A stretch of DNA of 64,000 nucleotides from contig NZ_JAGIYQ010000002.1 in assembly GCF_017814275.1 (NCBI RefSeq), positions 124,001-188,000 of the forward strand. Reading direction: 5' to 3'. The stretch comes from Gottfriedia endophytica (GTDB lineage Bacteria; Bacillota; Bacilli; Bacillales; Bacillaceae_G). Positions 18,093 to 28,196 of the stretch are shown in pieces. The notes below the pieces were generated by a model, which saw nothing but the letters and a program-made list of their open reading frames with translations, did no database searches and was not told the origin of the DNA. The first letter of the stretch is position 1; every line of letters starts with the position of its first letter. The translations under genes and the position numbers were made by a program.

Positions 18093-18365
18093 TTATTTTA
18101 CAGCATCCTTAAGCGCTTTACCAGGTTTGAAAGCTGGAACCTTGCTAGCAGCGATTTCGATTTCTTCACCTGTTTGTGGATTACGTCCTTTACGAGCTGC
18201 ACGCTCACGTACTTCGAAATTACCAAAGCCGATTAATTGTACTTTATCCCCGTTTTGTAACGCACCAAGAATTGATTCGAATACAGCGTCAACAGCTTGA
18301 GTAGCTTGCTTTTTGTTTAACTCTCCTGCTTCAGCAACTGCATTGATTAAATCTGTTTTGTTCAT
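18093..18365 (-). CDS. hbs: DNA-binding protein HU
   Basis: 90 residues from the ATG at 18365 with GGAGGAGGTGA close upstream; a GTG three codons earlier lies inside that site. HU is the main nucleoid protein, a homodimer that bends DNA. The signature [20 protein letters not shown] (arm region) and the C-terminal [12 protein letters not shown] are intact. The very strong ribosome site and terminator fit a highly expressed gene. Confidence 0.97.
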   Translation of the reverse strand: MNKTDLINAVAEAGELNKKQATQAVDAVFESILGALQNGDKVQLIGFGNFEVRERAARKGRNPQTGEEIEIAASKVPAFKPGKALKDAVK

Positions 18366-18570
18366 ATCTTTCACCTCCTCCCAAAGAAGTGATAAAATTT
18401 CTTATTCCATTTGTATACAAAATTTCTACATTTTATACTACAAAATACAAGTAATTTCACTGTCATGCCTTATATTATACGATTCTAATACATATTTCAA
18501 TATATTTTGGAAGAAAATGTTTAATAGTACGTTAAAATCATATTAACTTTTTTAAAATTCAATCTACTCA

Positions 18571-18603
18571 GAAGAAAAAGCCTCTATGAATTTCATAGAG
18601 ACC
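18571..18603 (-). terminator. Terminator of spoIVA
   Basis: CTCTATGA-ATT-TCATAGAG hairpin with a U-run (CTTTTTC) on the minus strand, 12 bases past the stop. Confidence 0.8.
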
Positions 18604-18614
18604 TGAAAATTCCC

Positions 18615-20093
18615 CTATAAGATAATAGCAATTAATCCACCGCTACCTTCATTGATAATTCGTTCTAATGTTTCTTTGAGTTTATATCTTGCATTTTCTG
18701 GCATTAATGACAATTTAGCCTGAATTCCTTCACGAACAATTGAACTTAATGAACGTCCAAATATATCGGAATTCCAAATTGATAATGGATTGTCTTCAAA
18801 ATCTTGCATCAAATATTTTACTAATTCTTCACTCTGTTTTTCAGTACCAATAATTGGCTCAAATGTAGATTCTACATCGACTTTAATCATATGGATTGAT
18901 GGTGCAACGGCTTTTAATTTCACACCAAATCTTGATCCATGACGGATTATTTCTGGTTCATCTAAACTCATATCTAATAACGAAGGAGCTGCAATTCCAT
19001 AACCTGTTTGTTTAACCATTTTTAATGCATCTGCAACTTGATCATACTCTTGTTTTGCATGTGCAAAGTCTTGCATTAATTCAAGAAGATGATCTTTTCC
19101 TCTAATTTCAACACCAACTACTTCTTTTAAAACTTGATCGTATAGTTCATCTGGTGCTGATAAATCAATTTCTGCTACACCTTGCCCCATATCAATTCCC
19201 GCTAATTGTGCATTTTGGATAAAGTCATATTCACTGAACTGCCCTACTACAAAATCGACATCCCGTAATCTTTTAATATCCTTTACAGTTTCTTGTATTG
19301 CTTCTTGATAACTTTGGCGTAACCAATGATTTTCTTTTAATACTAATACCCAGCTTGGTAAATTAACGTTTACTTCTAAAACTGGAAACTCATAAAGTGC
19401 TTCTCTAAGTACATTTAAAACATCTCCCTCTCTCATTGCTTCTACACTTAATGCAATGACCGGGATATCGTATTTTTGGGTTAGCTCTTGTCTTAAAGCT
19501 TCTGTACTTGGATGATAAGGCTGAGATGAGTTAACAACCATTATAAACGGCTTACCAACCTCTTTTAACTCATTTACAACCCGCTCTTCTGCGTCAATAT
19601 AATCAAAACGTGCAATTTCACCAATTGTACCATCTGTCGTTACAACTACACCAATTGTCGAGTGTTCCTGAATAACCTTACGTGTACCAATTTCAGCAGC
19701 CTCATTAAAAGGAATAGGTTCTTCATACCAAGGTGTACTAATCATTCTAGGACCATTCTCATCTTCATATCCTTTTGCACCTGGTACACTATACCCTACA
19801 CAATCTACTAAACGAATGTTTACATCTAACCCATCGGCTACATGTATTTTTACCCCTTGATTCGGAACAAACTTAGGCTCTGTTGTCATAATTGTTTTAC
19901 CAGCTGCGCTTTGTGGTAATTCGTCATGAGCCCTCGCTCTATCTGCCTCACTTTTAATATTTGGGATAACGACTGCCTCCATGAAGCGTTTAATAAATGT
20001 AGATTTACCAGTACGAACAGCACCAACAACTCCTAAGTAGATATCGCCTCCTGTTCGTTCTGCAATGTCTTTAAAAATATCTATTTTTTCCAT
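18615..20093 (-). CDS. spoIVA: Stage IV sporulation protein A, spore coat base ATPase
   Basis: 492 residues, equal to the B. subtilis length. It polymerises by ATP hydrolysis on the outer forespore membrane as the coat basement layer. The Walker A GAVRTGKST is near 24-32; the C-terminal region ending GSGGLIAIIL is highly conserved and needed for localisation by SpoVM. A GGGAGGGG ribosome site precedes the ATG. Upstream (20150-20185) two TCTATGA-type motifs could belong to a sigma-E promoter, but I cannot fix the spacing. No overlap with neighbours. Confidence 0.97.
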   Translation of the reverse strand: MEKIDIFKDIAERTGGDIYLGVVGAVRTGKSTFIKRFMEAVVIPNIKSEADRARAHDELPQSAAGKTIMTTEPKFVPNQGVKIHVADGLDVNIRLVDCVGYSVPGAKGYEDENGPRMISTPWYEEPIPFNEAAEIGTRKVIQEHSTIGVVVTTDGTIGEIARFDYIDAEERVVNELKEVGKPFIMVVNSSQPYHPSTEALRQELTQKYDIPVIALSVEAMREGDVLNVLREALYEFPVLEVNVNLPSWVLVLKENHWLRQSYQEAIQETVKDIKRLRDVDFVVGQFSEYDFIQNAQLAGIDMGQGVAEIDLSAPDELYDQVLKEVVGVEIRGKDHLLELMQDFAHAKQEYDQVADALKMVKQTGYGIAAPSLLDMSLDEPEIIRHGSRFGVKLKAVAPSIHMIKVDVESTFEPIIGTEKQSEELVKYLMQDFEDNPLSIWNSDIFGRSLSSIVREGIQAKLSLMPENARYKLKETLERIINEGSGGLIAIIL

Positions 20094-20229
20094 GTGTTCC
20101 CCTCCCGATTCATCAATACATGGGAATTATTTACTTGAAGTAATTTGTCTATGACAATATTAGTCTATGATGTTGTCCTAGTCTGTTATGACAAGATTTT
20201 TTAATTTTAAATGCATTTTTTTACTAAAA

Positions 20230-20409
20230 GGTTCTGTTAATCTATATTGTTGATATTCAAGAGAATCCGTTCCCTTTCCGGAGGCGAACAGCCATGCCTC
20301 TTTGCTCATTCCTCCCTGACGGATATCGGCATTCCGCTTTTCTGCAAGAATTCCATAGATTCTCTTCAATTTAAATGTTCTAAAAACAACATTAATATAT
20401 AACAGAGCC
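20230..20409 (+). repeat. Family C palindromic element
   Basis: A 180-bp element with ends resembling family A (GGTTCTGTTAAT...TATATTGTTG on the left, AAAACAAC...GAGCC on the right) and inner arms AGAGAATC and GATTCTCT, but an unrelated core (TTTCCGGAGGCGAACAG, GGATATCGGCATTCCGC). Only one copy in the window. A 63-codon open frame crosses it on the minus strand; it is repeat-derived and has no ribosome site. It sits upstream of spoIVA. Confidence 0.65.
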
Positions 20410-20410
20410 T

Positions 20411-20454
20411 AAAAAAAAATCCTTCAATAGAATGTATTCTTCTACTGAAGGATT
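20411..20454 (-). terminator. Terminator of yphF
   Basis: AATCCTTCA and TGAAGGATT stem with an inner TAGAA/TTCTA-like extension and a nine-base U-run on the minus strand, about 28 bases past the yphF stop. Confidence 0.85.
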
Positions 20455-20481
20455 ATGTGTAGCAGTTAAAAAAAACGGTAT

Positions 20482-21204
20482 TTAATGATTGTTTGTTTTA
20501 AAGACTGGCTCTCCATTTTTTACCGTATATGGAAGAGAATATGCCGGCACAAAAGGGGAATTCGTATAGAGTAAATCTCTTATATCATCACCCTCTTTAT
20601 ATTGTTTTTTAGATTTTTTTAATTGTTCGTATAAATCAACCGAATAATCAATATAGAGTTGTCCATCTGCTCCCATTACAATCGGTAAATTTTTATGAGA
20701 ATATGGACTGATTACATAAGGTTCTTCTTTAAAGCCCATTTTTTTATAATTTAACATGTAAACTCCATCGGTAATTACTTTTTTAATAGCAGGATAAGTA
20801 TTATTATCTTTGTACATATCAATTTGTAGTTTCACATCACGTAATTTATCCGTTGTATGTAAATCAATCAATTTTATCGTTGGATTTGTTTCAGCATCCA
20901 TAATGACATATTGAAACGGCCCACCACTTTCATATGCGTTTCCAGGAGCATCACTCATATATTTAGGTGTTAATTTTGTAAAATCAACTGGATAACGTTG
21001 ATACATCGGTGTTTTTTCATCCCGAGTTTTAATTGGAAGTAATCCGTTCGTATCTTTTTTATATTGATTTACCGCAGACTGTACAGAAGCTAGTTGATCA
21101 GGATACGGCACTTGATTTTGAGCTAGGCGATTTTCAGGGTACAAACAACCCGATAATGTAAACATACAAACCATTAGTAAAATAAATAAACTAACTTTTT
21201 TCAT
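20482..21204 (-). CDS. yphF: Lipoprotein YphF
   Basis: 240 residues with a lipoprotein signal (hydrophobic 4-17, lipobox LSGC with Cys20). The mature part contains a coiled helical stretch (QLASVQSAVNQYKKDTNG) and repeated aromatic/proline motifs. It corresponds in place and type to B. subtilis YphF between spoIVA and yphE; function unknown. GGAGAG lies 7 bases before the ATG. It is probably transcribed with yphE, 32 bases upstream. Confidence 0.82.
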   Translation of the reverse strand: MKKVSLFILLMVCMFTLSGCLYPENRLAQNQVPYPDQLASVQSAVNQYKKDTNGLLPIKTRDEKTPMYQRYPVDFTKLTPKYMSDAPGNAYESGGPFQYVIMDAETNPTIKLIDLHTTDKLRDVKLQIDMYKDNNTYPAIKKVITDGVYMLNYKKMGFKEEPYVISPYSHKNLPIVMGADGQLYIDYSVDLYEQLKKSKKQYKEGDDIRDLLYTNSPFVPAYSLPYTVKNGEPVFKTNNH

Positions 21205-21235
21205 CTTTCATTCTCTCCATCCACCAAAACATCTT

Positions 21236-21433
21236 TTAACTTGGCCAGCTAACTACGACAATAAAAATAATAAAACCAGAAACGATTAAAGAAATATACG
21301 CTATAAAGGCTACAATACTACTAATAATTTTAACCTTAATAATATTCCGACTTAAATAAATAAAAAATATAGACAATAACATTAAACCAATTCCTGCAAA
21401 AGATAATAATTCGGTAATTCTTCCCGCAGACAT
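21236..21433 (-). CDS. yphE: DUF2768 small membrane protein YphE
   Basis: 65 residues from the ATG at 21433 (GGGGGA upstream). Two hydrophobic segments (about 7-24 and 33-60) with YLSRNIIK between them, matching the DUF2768 pattern of B. subtilis YphE (67 aa). Function unknown. It heads the yphE-yphF pair. Confidence 0.8.
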   Translation of the reverse strand: MSAGRITELLSFAGIGLMLLSIFFIYLSRNIIKVKIISSIVAFIAYISLIVSGFIIFIVVVSWPS

Positions 21434-21491
21434 CCCAAATCCCCCATTCATAACAATTACTATACTATATTAACAAACTATTAATCGAAAT

Positions 21492-21528
21492 GAAAAGAAG
21501 GAAGTATAAAATTAATTCCTTCTTTTCT
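21492..21528. terminator. Hairpin with T-rich flank upstream of yphE
   Basis: GAAAAGAAGGAA and TTCCTTCTTTTC pair over 12 bases around an AT loop. It is one of two hairpins in the yphE-spoVIF gap; it could end transcription from the right. Confidence 0.55.
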
Positions 21529-21581
21529 GAAAATGAACACTATTTTTACCTTTTGATTTCTACTTGAATAGTCAGAAATGC

Positions 21582-21613
21582 AAAAAAGAAGTGAAACTTG
21601 TCACTTCTTTTTT
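21582..21613. terminator. Terminator hairpin downstream of spoVIF
   Basis: AAAAAAGAAGTGA and TCACTTCTTTTTT form a 13-bp stem with runs on both sides, 186 bases past the spoVIF stop. The remaining gap (21614-21798) holds one more plus-sense stem (GAAGCAA...TTGCTTC then T-run, about 21665-21696) and no gene. Confidence 0.7.
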
Positions 21614-21798
21614 ACACTCGCCCGAACACATAAAAAAGGTTCGATTTGAGGTTTTATTAAATTACTGAAGCAATTCGGGGCTTTTGCTTCATTTTTTGAC
21701 TAATACCCACCATTCCATACAACATGGCAAATAGTCATATACATTTTATGCAATGTAACTATTGTATGCGCTCCTAGAATATAGAAGTATTAGCCCAT

Positions 21799-22062
21799 TT
21801 ATTTAAGCTTAAACATATTTGTAAGTGACTGAAAATCAAGTGGCATATTATTTGTGATGATTGCTTGAACAATTTTATCTTCTTTTTCCTTTGGTACTTG
21901 ACGTCCAGTCATTTGAGCAATTTGACGGACTAATTTACGTACCGTTGCATCATCTTTAAAATTAGCATCCTTAACAGAATCAGCTATTTTTAAAATATCA
22001 GTTTTACTTACTTTCGTTTGTTTCTCAATATTATCAAAAAAACCTTTTTGGTTATCATTCAC
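21799..22062 (-). CDS. Stage VI sporulation protein F family (SpoVIF/YjcC-like)
   Basis: 87 residues, soluble and helical. The N-terminal GFFDNIEKQTKVSKTDILKIADSVKDANFKD pattern and C-terminal NNMPLDFQSLTNMFKLK are typical of the SpoVIF family, whose B. subtilis member affects spore coat assembly. In B. subtilis the gene is elsewhere; here it follows gpsA by about 75 bases. It could be a paralogue, so I give no symbol. Confidence 0.82.
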   Translation of the reverse strand: MNDNQKGFFDNIEKQTKVSKTDILKIADSVKDANFKDDATVRKLVRQIAQMTGRQVPKEKEDKIVQAIITNNMPLDFQSLTNMFKLK

Positions 22063-22137
22063 CGTTTTTTCCTCCTTCTCTGTTCTACAACATATGCTAT
22101 GCAGAAAGAAAAAAATGGTGAAATAACCTAGAAAAAT

Positions 22138-23175
22138 TTACTCAGCTAAATCACTAATAAAATTAGTAACACTTTCTGTTTCATGACGTTTACCGCGAGA
22201 CATTAACGAATCAACAGCATTTTTAGGATCTTTCCCCTCAAATAATACTGCATAAAGTTCGTTTACAATCGGCATTTCAACACCAATTTCATTTGCCATA
22301 TGATATGCCGCCTGTGTTGTACGAACGCCTTCAACAACCATTCCCATATTTTCTAGAACTTCATCTAATGATTTGCCTTGCCCTAAAAGATTACCAGCTC
22401 GCCAGTTTCTAGAATGAACACTTGTACAAGTAACAATTAAATCTCCCATTCCAGTTAATCCAGCAAATGTTTGCGTATTCGCTCCTATCGCCTTACCTAA
22501 TCGAATAATCTCAGCCAATCCTCGAGTTATTAATGCAGCCTTTGCATTATCCCCATAGCCTAAACCATCAGTGATACCAGCAGCTAATGCAATGATATTT
22601 TTTAATGCTCCACCAATTTCTACGCCTACTATATCTTCATTCGTGTAAACTCTGAAATATTGGTTATTAAATAAATCTTGTACTTTACGAGCTTCTTCCA
22701 TATTTTTTGAAGCTACTGTTACTGTTGTAGGATGTCTTAGTGCAACCTCTTCTGCATGACTTGGACCAGAAAGAACAACAATTGCATCTCTATTTGCTTC
22801 TGAAATTTCTTCTTCAATTAATTCTGATATTCGCTTTGAAGTATTCGGTTCGATCCCTTTACTCGCATGAATAATTGTTACTGGTCTATTTAAAATTGTA
22901 TTTAGCTTTTGACAGACCTCTCTAATTGCTTTTGTTGGTACGACTAATAGAATTGAATTTGCACCATCTAATGCATCTTCAAGATTAGTTGTAGCTTTTA
23001 TAGTAGTTGGGAGCCCTATTTCAGGTAAAAACCTTTTGTTCGTATGATATTCATTAATTTCGTTAATCTGTTCTGTTCTCTTACCCCATAATGTAACTGC
23101 ATGACCATTATCAGCTAACACCATCGCTAGAGCTGTTCCCCAGCTTCCTGCACCGAGTACGGCAATTTTATCCAT
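22138..23175 (-). CDS. gpsA: Glycerol-3-phosphate dehydrogenase [NAD(P)+]
   Basis: 345 residues from the ATG at 23175 (GGGAG 7 bases upstream; a second ATG lies one codon earlier). It reduces dihydroxyacetone phosphate to glycerol-3-phosphate for phospholipids. The nucleotide site [10 protein letters not shown] begins at residue 7; [18 protein letters not shown] carries the catalytic lysine region, and [11 protein letters not shown] the substrate site. It follows der by about 50 bases as in B. subtilis. Confidence 0.96.
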   Translation of the reverse strand: MDKIAVLGAGSWGTALAMVLADNGHAVTLWGKRTEQINEINEYHTNKRFLPEIGLPTTIKATTNLEDALDGANSILLVVPTKAIREVCQKLNTILNRPVTIIHASKGIEPNTSKRISELIEEEISEANRDAIVVLSGPSHAEEVALRHPTTVTVASKNMEEARKVQDLFNNQYFRVYTNEDIVGVEIGGALKNIIALAAGITDGLGYGDNAKAALITRGLAEIIRLGKAIGANTQTFAGLTGMGDLIVTCTSVHSRNWRAGNLLGQGKSLDEVLENMGMVVEGVRTTQAAYHMANEIGVEMPIVNELYAVLFEGKDPKNAVDSLMSRGKRHETESVTNFISDLAE

Positions 23176-23224
23176 CATGGCACTCCCTTTCATATGGTAT
23201 TACATATAACATTTATGCTCTTTA

Positions 23225-24535
23225 TTATGATCTTGCTCTACCAATAATTTTAATAGGAGAGCCCGCGAAATCAAACGCATCTCTTATACGGTTTTCTAAA
23301 AATCTTTCATAACTAAAATGAAGTAATTCAGGATCATTTACAAACACAACAAATGTTGGAGGCTTAACACCTACTTGTGTCGCATAATATACTCTTAATC
23401 GTTGTCCATTATGTGTTGGTGTTGGATTCATTGCTATTGCATCCATAATCACTTCATTCAATACATTTGTAGGTACACGTAAGTTATGACTTTCACGTGC
23501 TTTATTAATAACCGGTAGTAATGTATGTGTTCTTTTCTTTGTTTTAGCAGATAAGAAAACAATAGGAGCATAATCTAAAAATTGGAAATGGGCACGGATT
23601 TTTTCTTCAAATTCGTTCATCGTCTTTTCATCTTTTTCAACTGCATCCCATTTATTCACAACAATTACAATCGCACGACCAGCTTCATGAGCATATCCAG
23701 CGATTTTTTTATCTTGTTCAATAATTCCTTCTTCACCATCTAAAACAACTAAAACAACATCTGAGCGTTCAATTGCACGTAATGCACGTAATACACTATA
23801 TTTTTCGGTACTCTCATATACTTTTCCTTTTTTACGCATACCTGCTGTATCAATAATGACATAATCTTGTCCATCTCTTGTTAATGGAGTATCAACAGCA
23901 TCACGAGTAGTACCTGCAACATTACTTACGATAACACGTTCTTGTCCTAATAAAGCATTTACAAGAGAAGATTTACCAACATTTGGTCTACCGATCAAAC
24001 TAAACTTAATTGTATTTTCATCATATTCTTCAGTAGTTTTTTCTGGGAAATGTTTTAATACTTCGTCTAACAAATCACCAAGTCCTAGTCCATGTGAACC
24101 AGAAATAGGGAATACTTCTCCAAAACCTAATGCATAAAAGTCATAAATATCACTGCGCATTTCTGGATTATCTACTTTATTTACTGCCATAACCACAGGT
24201 TTCTTTGTTTTATAAAGTATTTTTGCAACTTCTTCATCCGCTGCAGTTACACCTTCACGACCGTTGGCAAGAAAAATAATCACATCTGCTTCATCAATTG
24301 CAATTTCAGCTTGTTGACGAATTTGTTCTAAAAACGGTTCATCACCAAGATCAATTCCTCCTGTGTCGATGATACTGAATTCTTGATTTAACCATTCTCC
24401 CGAGCTATAAATTCTGTCTCTCGTAACTCCTGGAATATCTTCTACAATTGAAATTCTTTCTCCTACTATTCTGTTAAAGATTGTTGACTTTCCAACGTTT
24501 GGACGTCCAACAATCGCTACTGTTGGTTTTGACAT
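23225..24535 (-). CDS. der: Ribosome biogenesis GTPase Der (EngA)
   Basis: 436 residues from the ATG at 24535 (AAAGGATG upstream). It has two tandem GTPase domains, each with GRPNVGKS (near residues 10 and 182), DTGG/DTAG and NKVD/NKWD, then a C-terminal KH-like domain. It acts in late assembly of the 50S subunit and is essential in Bacillus. Length equals B. subtilis Der. Confidence 0.97.
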   Translation of the reverse strand: MSKPTVAIVGRPNVGKSTIFNRIVGERISIVEDIPGVTRDRIYSSGEWLNQEFSIIDTGGIDLGDEPFLEQIRQQAEIAIDEADVIIFLANGREGVTAADEEVAKILYKTKKPVVMAVNKVDNPEMRSDIYDFYALGFGEVFPISGSHGLGLGDLLDEVLKHFPEKTTEEYDENTIKFSLIGRPNVGKSSLVNALLGQERVIVSNVAGTTRDAVDTPLTRDGQDYVIIDTAGMRKKGKVYESTEKYSVLRALRAIERSDVVLVVLDGEEGIIEQDKKIAGYAHEAGRAIVIVVNKWDAVEKDEKTMNEFEEKIRAHFQFLDYAPIVFLSAKTKKRTHTLLPVINKARESHNLRVPTNVLNEVIMDAIAMNPTPTHNGQRLRVYYATQVGVKPPTFVVFVNDPELLHFSYERFLENRIRDAFDFAGSPIKIIGRARS

Positions 24536-24788
24536 ATATTTCATCCTTTCTTACATTATGTATTTACAAATGTCCTTTACAAAAAGAGCCTTGCATGTTA
24601 ATTATTTTGATTTGTGCTGAATTTTTATGAACATGCTAATAAATATAGTTGTTAGGCTTTGATACATTATTATTATCACGTCGTATAATATGGTGAATGC
24701 ATCAATCAATCGACTGTCATTCGTCATTTTACAAACTATTTTTCATTTAAGTTGTTTATATGTTATTAGCACAATCTATGGTCTTACT

Positions 24789-25024
24789 GGCTGTTTCGTA
24801 AACCTTGTTGTTATTTAAGAAGGTGATAAGTTGATTTCCGCTCCAGGTTGCTCGCTTTCCGTGGGGCGTGCGGTGAGCCTCCTCGTCGCTATCGCTCCTG
24901 CGGGGTCTCACCTGTCCCGCTGCTCCCACAGGAGTCTCGCACCTTCCGCTCCAATCAACTTCATTATCATCAGTTTGCTTTAATACAATCTTTTTTTAAA
25001 ACAACAATCTTTTAGATAAAAGCC
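24789..25024 (+). repeat. Family A palindromic repeat, copy 8
   Basis: The fullest subfamily III copy (236 bp), from GGCTGTTTCGTAAACC to TTTTAGATAAAAGCC. GGTGAG pairs with CTCACC; CTCCTGCGGG pairs with CCCACAGGAG with one mismatch. Between der and this repeat (24536-24788) I see only AT-rich leader sequence. Confidence 0.88.
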
Positions 25025-25107
25025 AACCATTAAATATGGTGCAATGTAAGTATCCATAGAATAACTAACCTATTTTAACAAAAAAATGTGAAAAAGACCA
25101 ATTAGTT

Positions 25108-25692
25108 TTATATTTCTGCCTTGCTATTCTGTTTTTTAGATAAAAAAAGAGATATATTTCTTTTAATCCATTCCAAACATACCATTAACAGAAATATAAA
25201 GCTTAATGAATCTAACCATGCTACAGTTCCAAATGAGTAGTTTAAGTTAATTGATGTAAAGATTAAATAATTTAATATTTCACCTTGTGAAAATCCAGTT
25301 AGTAATATTAGTACTCTCGTTTCATTTTTTTTACATAGTATTAATATGGTTAGTAAAAGAATAAGGGAGATCATGATAAAAGGTTTAAATAAAAATGAGG
25401 CAGGGTCATATATTTGAATAATAAATAAACTACTATATGTCATACCTACAATTAAGCTACAAATAAGGATATATATCTGATGATAAAACGTATGGAAGCT
25501 TACATAATAAAAAGTAGTCAAAGCTAAAATAATATAGCTTAAATAGATCGTTGAATGATCAATTGTTAATTGGATTCGTCCAAAAAGAACCAATCCAATT
25601 AAAATAAAAACTAACTTTCTACGATGACCACTTGTCATTACAAGCCCCGTTATCAATATAAAGCAAATACAATAAAAAATTAAACCTTCCAC
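25108..25692 (-). CDS. Membrane protein YphA-like
   Basis: 194 residues with about six hydrophobic segments and few polar loops, an integral membrane protein. Place (between der and ypzI/ypfD) and topology match B. subtilis YphA, but the sequence similarity I can judge by eye is weak, so no symbol. No catalytic motif seen. It has its own ribosome site (GGAGG within the bases before 25692). Confidence 0.65.
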   Translation of the reverse strand: MEGLIFYCICFILITGLVMTSGHRRKLVFILIGLVLFGRIQLTIDHSTIYLSYIILALTTFYYVSFHTFYHQIYILICSLIVGMTYSSLFIIQIYDPASFLFKPFIMISLILLLTILILCKKNETRVLILLTGFSQGEILNYLIFTSINLNYSFGTVAWLDSLSFIFLLMVCLEWIKRNISLFLSKKQNSKAEI

Positions 25693-25814
25693 AAAAAAAA
25701 CCTCCTCTAATCCATAGTATTTGTCACAAAGAATACCCTTTAATCAGAAATATAGTGTATAAGAACTAATATTTTATATAAGCTAAAGGAGAATACACTA
25801 TGGAGGTGGAATCT

Positions 25815-25949
25815 GTGGGAAAAGATCGCCAAGAAAAAAAGTTAAGAGAATCTAGACGTGTTGAATCTGATCGTGACAAAAACCTTCAATTCCCTGGAGC
25901 TACTGGTTTTGACACTCCAGAAATAGCTCGCCAACAAAATAAACATTAA
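25815..25949 (+). CDS. ypzI: Small YpzI family protein
   Basis: 44 residues from a GTG at 25815 (GGAGGTGG 7 bases upstream); an in-frame ATG at 25800 with AAAGGAG upstream would add five residues (MEVES), so both starts are possible. The charged sequence MGKDRQEKKLRESRRVESDR followed by LQFPGATG matches the YpzI family, encoded at the same place in B. subtilis. Function unknown. It is one of few plus-strand genes here and shares a terminator with the convergent S1 gene. Confidence 0.85.
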   Translation: MGKDRQEKKLRESRRVESDRDKNLQFPGATGFDTPEIARQQNKH

Positions 25950-26011
25950 TTTTGCTTTTATGCGTTCTAGATGAAGATGTGATAAAAACTAAATTTACGT
26001 AAAATCCAGAA

Positions 26012-26053
26012 CAAAAAAACCTTAGCGTTTTATTTTCGCTAAGGTTTTTAACA
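26012..26053. terminator. Bidirectional terminator between ypzI and the S1 gene
   Basis: AAAACCTTAGCG and CGCTAAGGTTTT form a 12-bp stem around a T-rich loop, with A and T runs outside, between convergent genes. Confidence 0.88.
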
Positions 26054-26058
26054 TTAAA

Positions 26059-27183
26059 TTATTTTGTTTTGAAATTTTTTAATTTCTCACCAAAAAGTTC
26101 TCCTAGTTGGAAGCCAGCATTTTCTTGAGGTTGGATGTATTTAGAATAATCTTCTTTTAATTCCGCTTCCTGAGCTTCCTTAATACTTAAAGATAAACGT
26201 TTTTCTTCTTTTTTTAGGTCTAGTACTTTAACTTTAACTGTTTGACCAACTTCTAATGCTTCTTTCGGATTTTTAATGTGTTTTTCAGAAATTTGAGAAA
26301 TATGAACAAGACCTTCAAGGCCTGTTTGAATCTCTACAAAAGCACCAAAATTTGTTAATCTTTTTACAATACCTTCTACAACCGCACCTACTTTTACATC
26401 TTCTTTCAATTCATCCCATGGGCCAGGTTGTACTGATTTCATTGATAAAGCTAAGCGATTCGTTTTTTCATCAATCGAAATGATCTGTACTTTAACTAAA
26501 TCCCCAACAGATACAATTTCTGCTGGATTCTCAACGCGTTTATGAGACAGCTGAGATACGTGAACTAACCCATCTACCCCACCAACATTTACAAATGCAC
26601 CAAAATTTGTAATTCGTTCTACTTTTCCTTCAATTATTTGACCAACTGTTAAAGATGAGAACGCAGCTTTACGTTGTACTTCCGTTTCTTTAATCTCTAC
26701 AGCTTTATGAGATAAAATGACACGATTCTTTTCACGATCAATTTCTTCAACTAACACTTCAAAAGTTGTACCTTTATACGAAGATAAATCTTCTACAAAA
26801 TTTTTTGAGACTAATGAAGCTGGGATAAACCCTCTTACACCTACATCTGCAATTAATCCTCCATTAACAACTTCAGTAACTGTCACTTCAATTGATACTT
26901 TATTATCAAATCTTTCTTGTAATACATCCCATGCTTTCTCGGCATCTACAGCACGCTTAGAAAGGATGAGATTATCTTCTTCTACTTTAATTACTTTTAA
27001 TTCAAGCTCTTCTCCAACAGATAAAACATCTGTAACTTTTTCGATATGTACGTTAGAAATTTCTTTTAATGGAAGAATTCCATCTACTTTTCCACCAACA
27101 CTTACAATTGCTTGTTTCTCTTCAATTTGCTCAATTGTTCCTTTAACAACATCACCGATTTCAAAAATAACCTTTTCAACCAT
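26059..27183 (-). CDS. ypfD: 30S ribosomal protein S1 homologue (YpfD)
   Basis: 374 residues with four S1 RNA-binding repeats, at about 9-75, 95-160, 180-250 and 265-335; the last two are the best matched (GKVERITNFGAFVNVGG, GIVKRLTNFGAFVEI). B. subtilis YpfD (382 aa) has the same layout. Low-GC Gram-positive S1 homologues are shorter than the six-repeat E. coli protein. AGGAGG precedes the ATG. It follows cmk, the order found in many bacteria. Confidence 0.93.
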   Translation of the reverse strand: MVEKVIFEIGDVVKGTIEQIEEKQAIVSVGGKVDGILPLKEISNVHIEKVTDVLSVGEELELKVIKVEEDNLILSKRAVDAEKAWDVLQERFDNKVSIEVTVTEVVNGGLIADVGVRGFIPASLVSKNFVEDLSSYKGTTFEVLVEEIDREKNRVILSHKAVEIKETEVQRKAAFSSLTVGQIIEGKVERITNFGAFVNVGGVDGLVHVSQLSHKRVENPAEIVSVGDLVKVQIISIDEKTNRLALSMKSVQPGPWDELKEDVKVGAVVEGIVKRLTNFGAFVEIQTGLEGLVHISQISEKHIKNPKEALEVGQTVKVKVLDLKKEEKRLSLSIKEAQEAELKEDYSKYIQPQENAGFQLGELFGEKLKNFKTK

Positions 27184-27396
27184 TGTGTGTTCCTCCTATA
27201 TATTAGATTTAGAACACTTCATTCTTTTAAATAGTTGTCAATGAATGAAGTTTTATTTCTGTAAAGTTGAAGCAGTAAAGTAAAAAATAAAAGTAGTTAA
27301 TAAACTAATCTTTCAACTTTACCTACTAAATAACCATCCATAATTACCTTCTAATAATTAGTAAAAATTGTCAAGACAAGTTAGCCACTAATCATT

Positions 27397-28077
27397 TTAC
27401 AAATTAGTTGTTTTTTCCTTTACAATCGACATGATTTCATTTACAACTTCATCAATTGACTTTGAAGAAGTATCTAACATAATCGCATCGTCAGCTTTTT
27501 TTAATGGAGTAACTTCTCTTTCAGAATCAATTTTATCTCGTTTTGCAATTTCTTTTTTTAATTCTTCAATATTGCTTTCAAAACCTTTTTGTAAGTTTTC
27601 TTGATGGCGACGCTCTGCTCGTTCTTCAACAGAAGCAATCATAAAAATTTTCACTTCAGCGTCTGTTAATACATGTGTCCCAATATCTCGACCATCCATT
27701 ACAACTCCACCATTTAAAGCATACTCTCTCTGAAGTTCAACTAATTTTTTTCGAACTAATGAATGCTTAGCAACGTAAGAAACGTTTCTTGTCACTTCCG
27801 GTGTACGTATTTCTTCTGATTGATCTACATCATTAATAAAAACAAATTGTTTTCCATCGATTGCAATTAGTTTAATATCTGTTTTAGAAAGTAATTGATC
27901 TAATGCATTTTCATCATTTACATCGACATCATTTTTTAAAGCCTCTAAAGTAATCGCACGATACATTGCCCCAGTATCTATGTATAAATAACCTAATTCT
28001 TTAGCAACAATTTTTGCTACCGTACTTTTTCCAGCTGCAGCTGGCCCATCAATTGCAATACTAATTTTTTTAATCAT
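27397..28077 (-). CDS. cmk: Cytidylate kinase
   Basis: 226 residues. It phosphorylates CMP and dCMP with ATP. The P-loop GPAAAGKST is at residues 10-18; [10 protein letters not shown] and GRDIGTHV (nucleotide-monophosphate contacts) and a LID-like region ([10 protein letters not shown]) are present. AGGAGG lies before the ATG at 28077. A 213-bp gap without a gene separates it from the S1 gene. Confidence 0.96.
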   Translation of the reverse strand: MIKKISIAIDGPAAAGKSTVAKIVAKELGYLYIDTGAMYRAITLEALKNDVDVNDENALDQLLSKTDIKLIAIDGKQFVFINDVDQSEEIRTPEVTRNVSYVAKHSLVRKKLVELQREYALNGGVVMDGRDIGTHVLTDAEVKIFMIASVEERAERRHQENLQKGFESNIEELKKEIAKRDKIDSEREVTPLKKADDAIMLDTSSKSIDEVVNEIMSIVKEKTTNL

Positions 28078-28130
28078 AAGTCCTCCTATACAAAAAAAAG
28101 ACGGCTTTCTAGATCCGTCATTTATCTAAA

Positions 28131-28167
28131 CGTCCAAAAAAAGAAAGCAGTTGACCTGCTTTTCTAT
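28131..28167 (-). terminator. Terminator of ypfB
   Basis: AGAAAGCAG-TTGAC-CTGCTTTTCT hairpin followed on the minus strand by a seven-base U-run, about 30 bases past the ypfB stop. Confidence 0.75.
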
Positions 28168-28196
28168 TCTACCATATTAAAATCTGGAATTCATTC

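Noticed and set aside
20178-20369. 63-codon minus-strand frame
   Set aside because: It is the family C element read through; no ribosome site and no protein-like composition.
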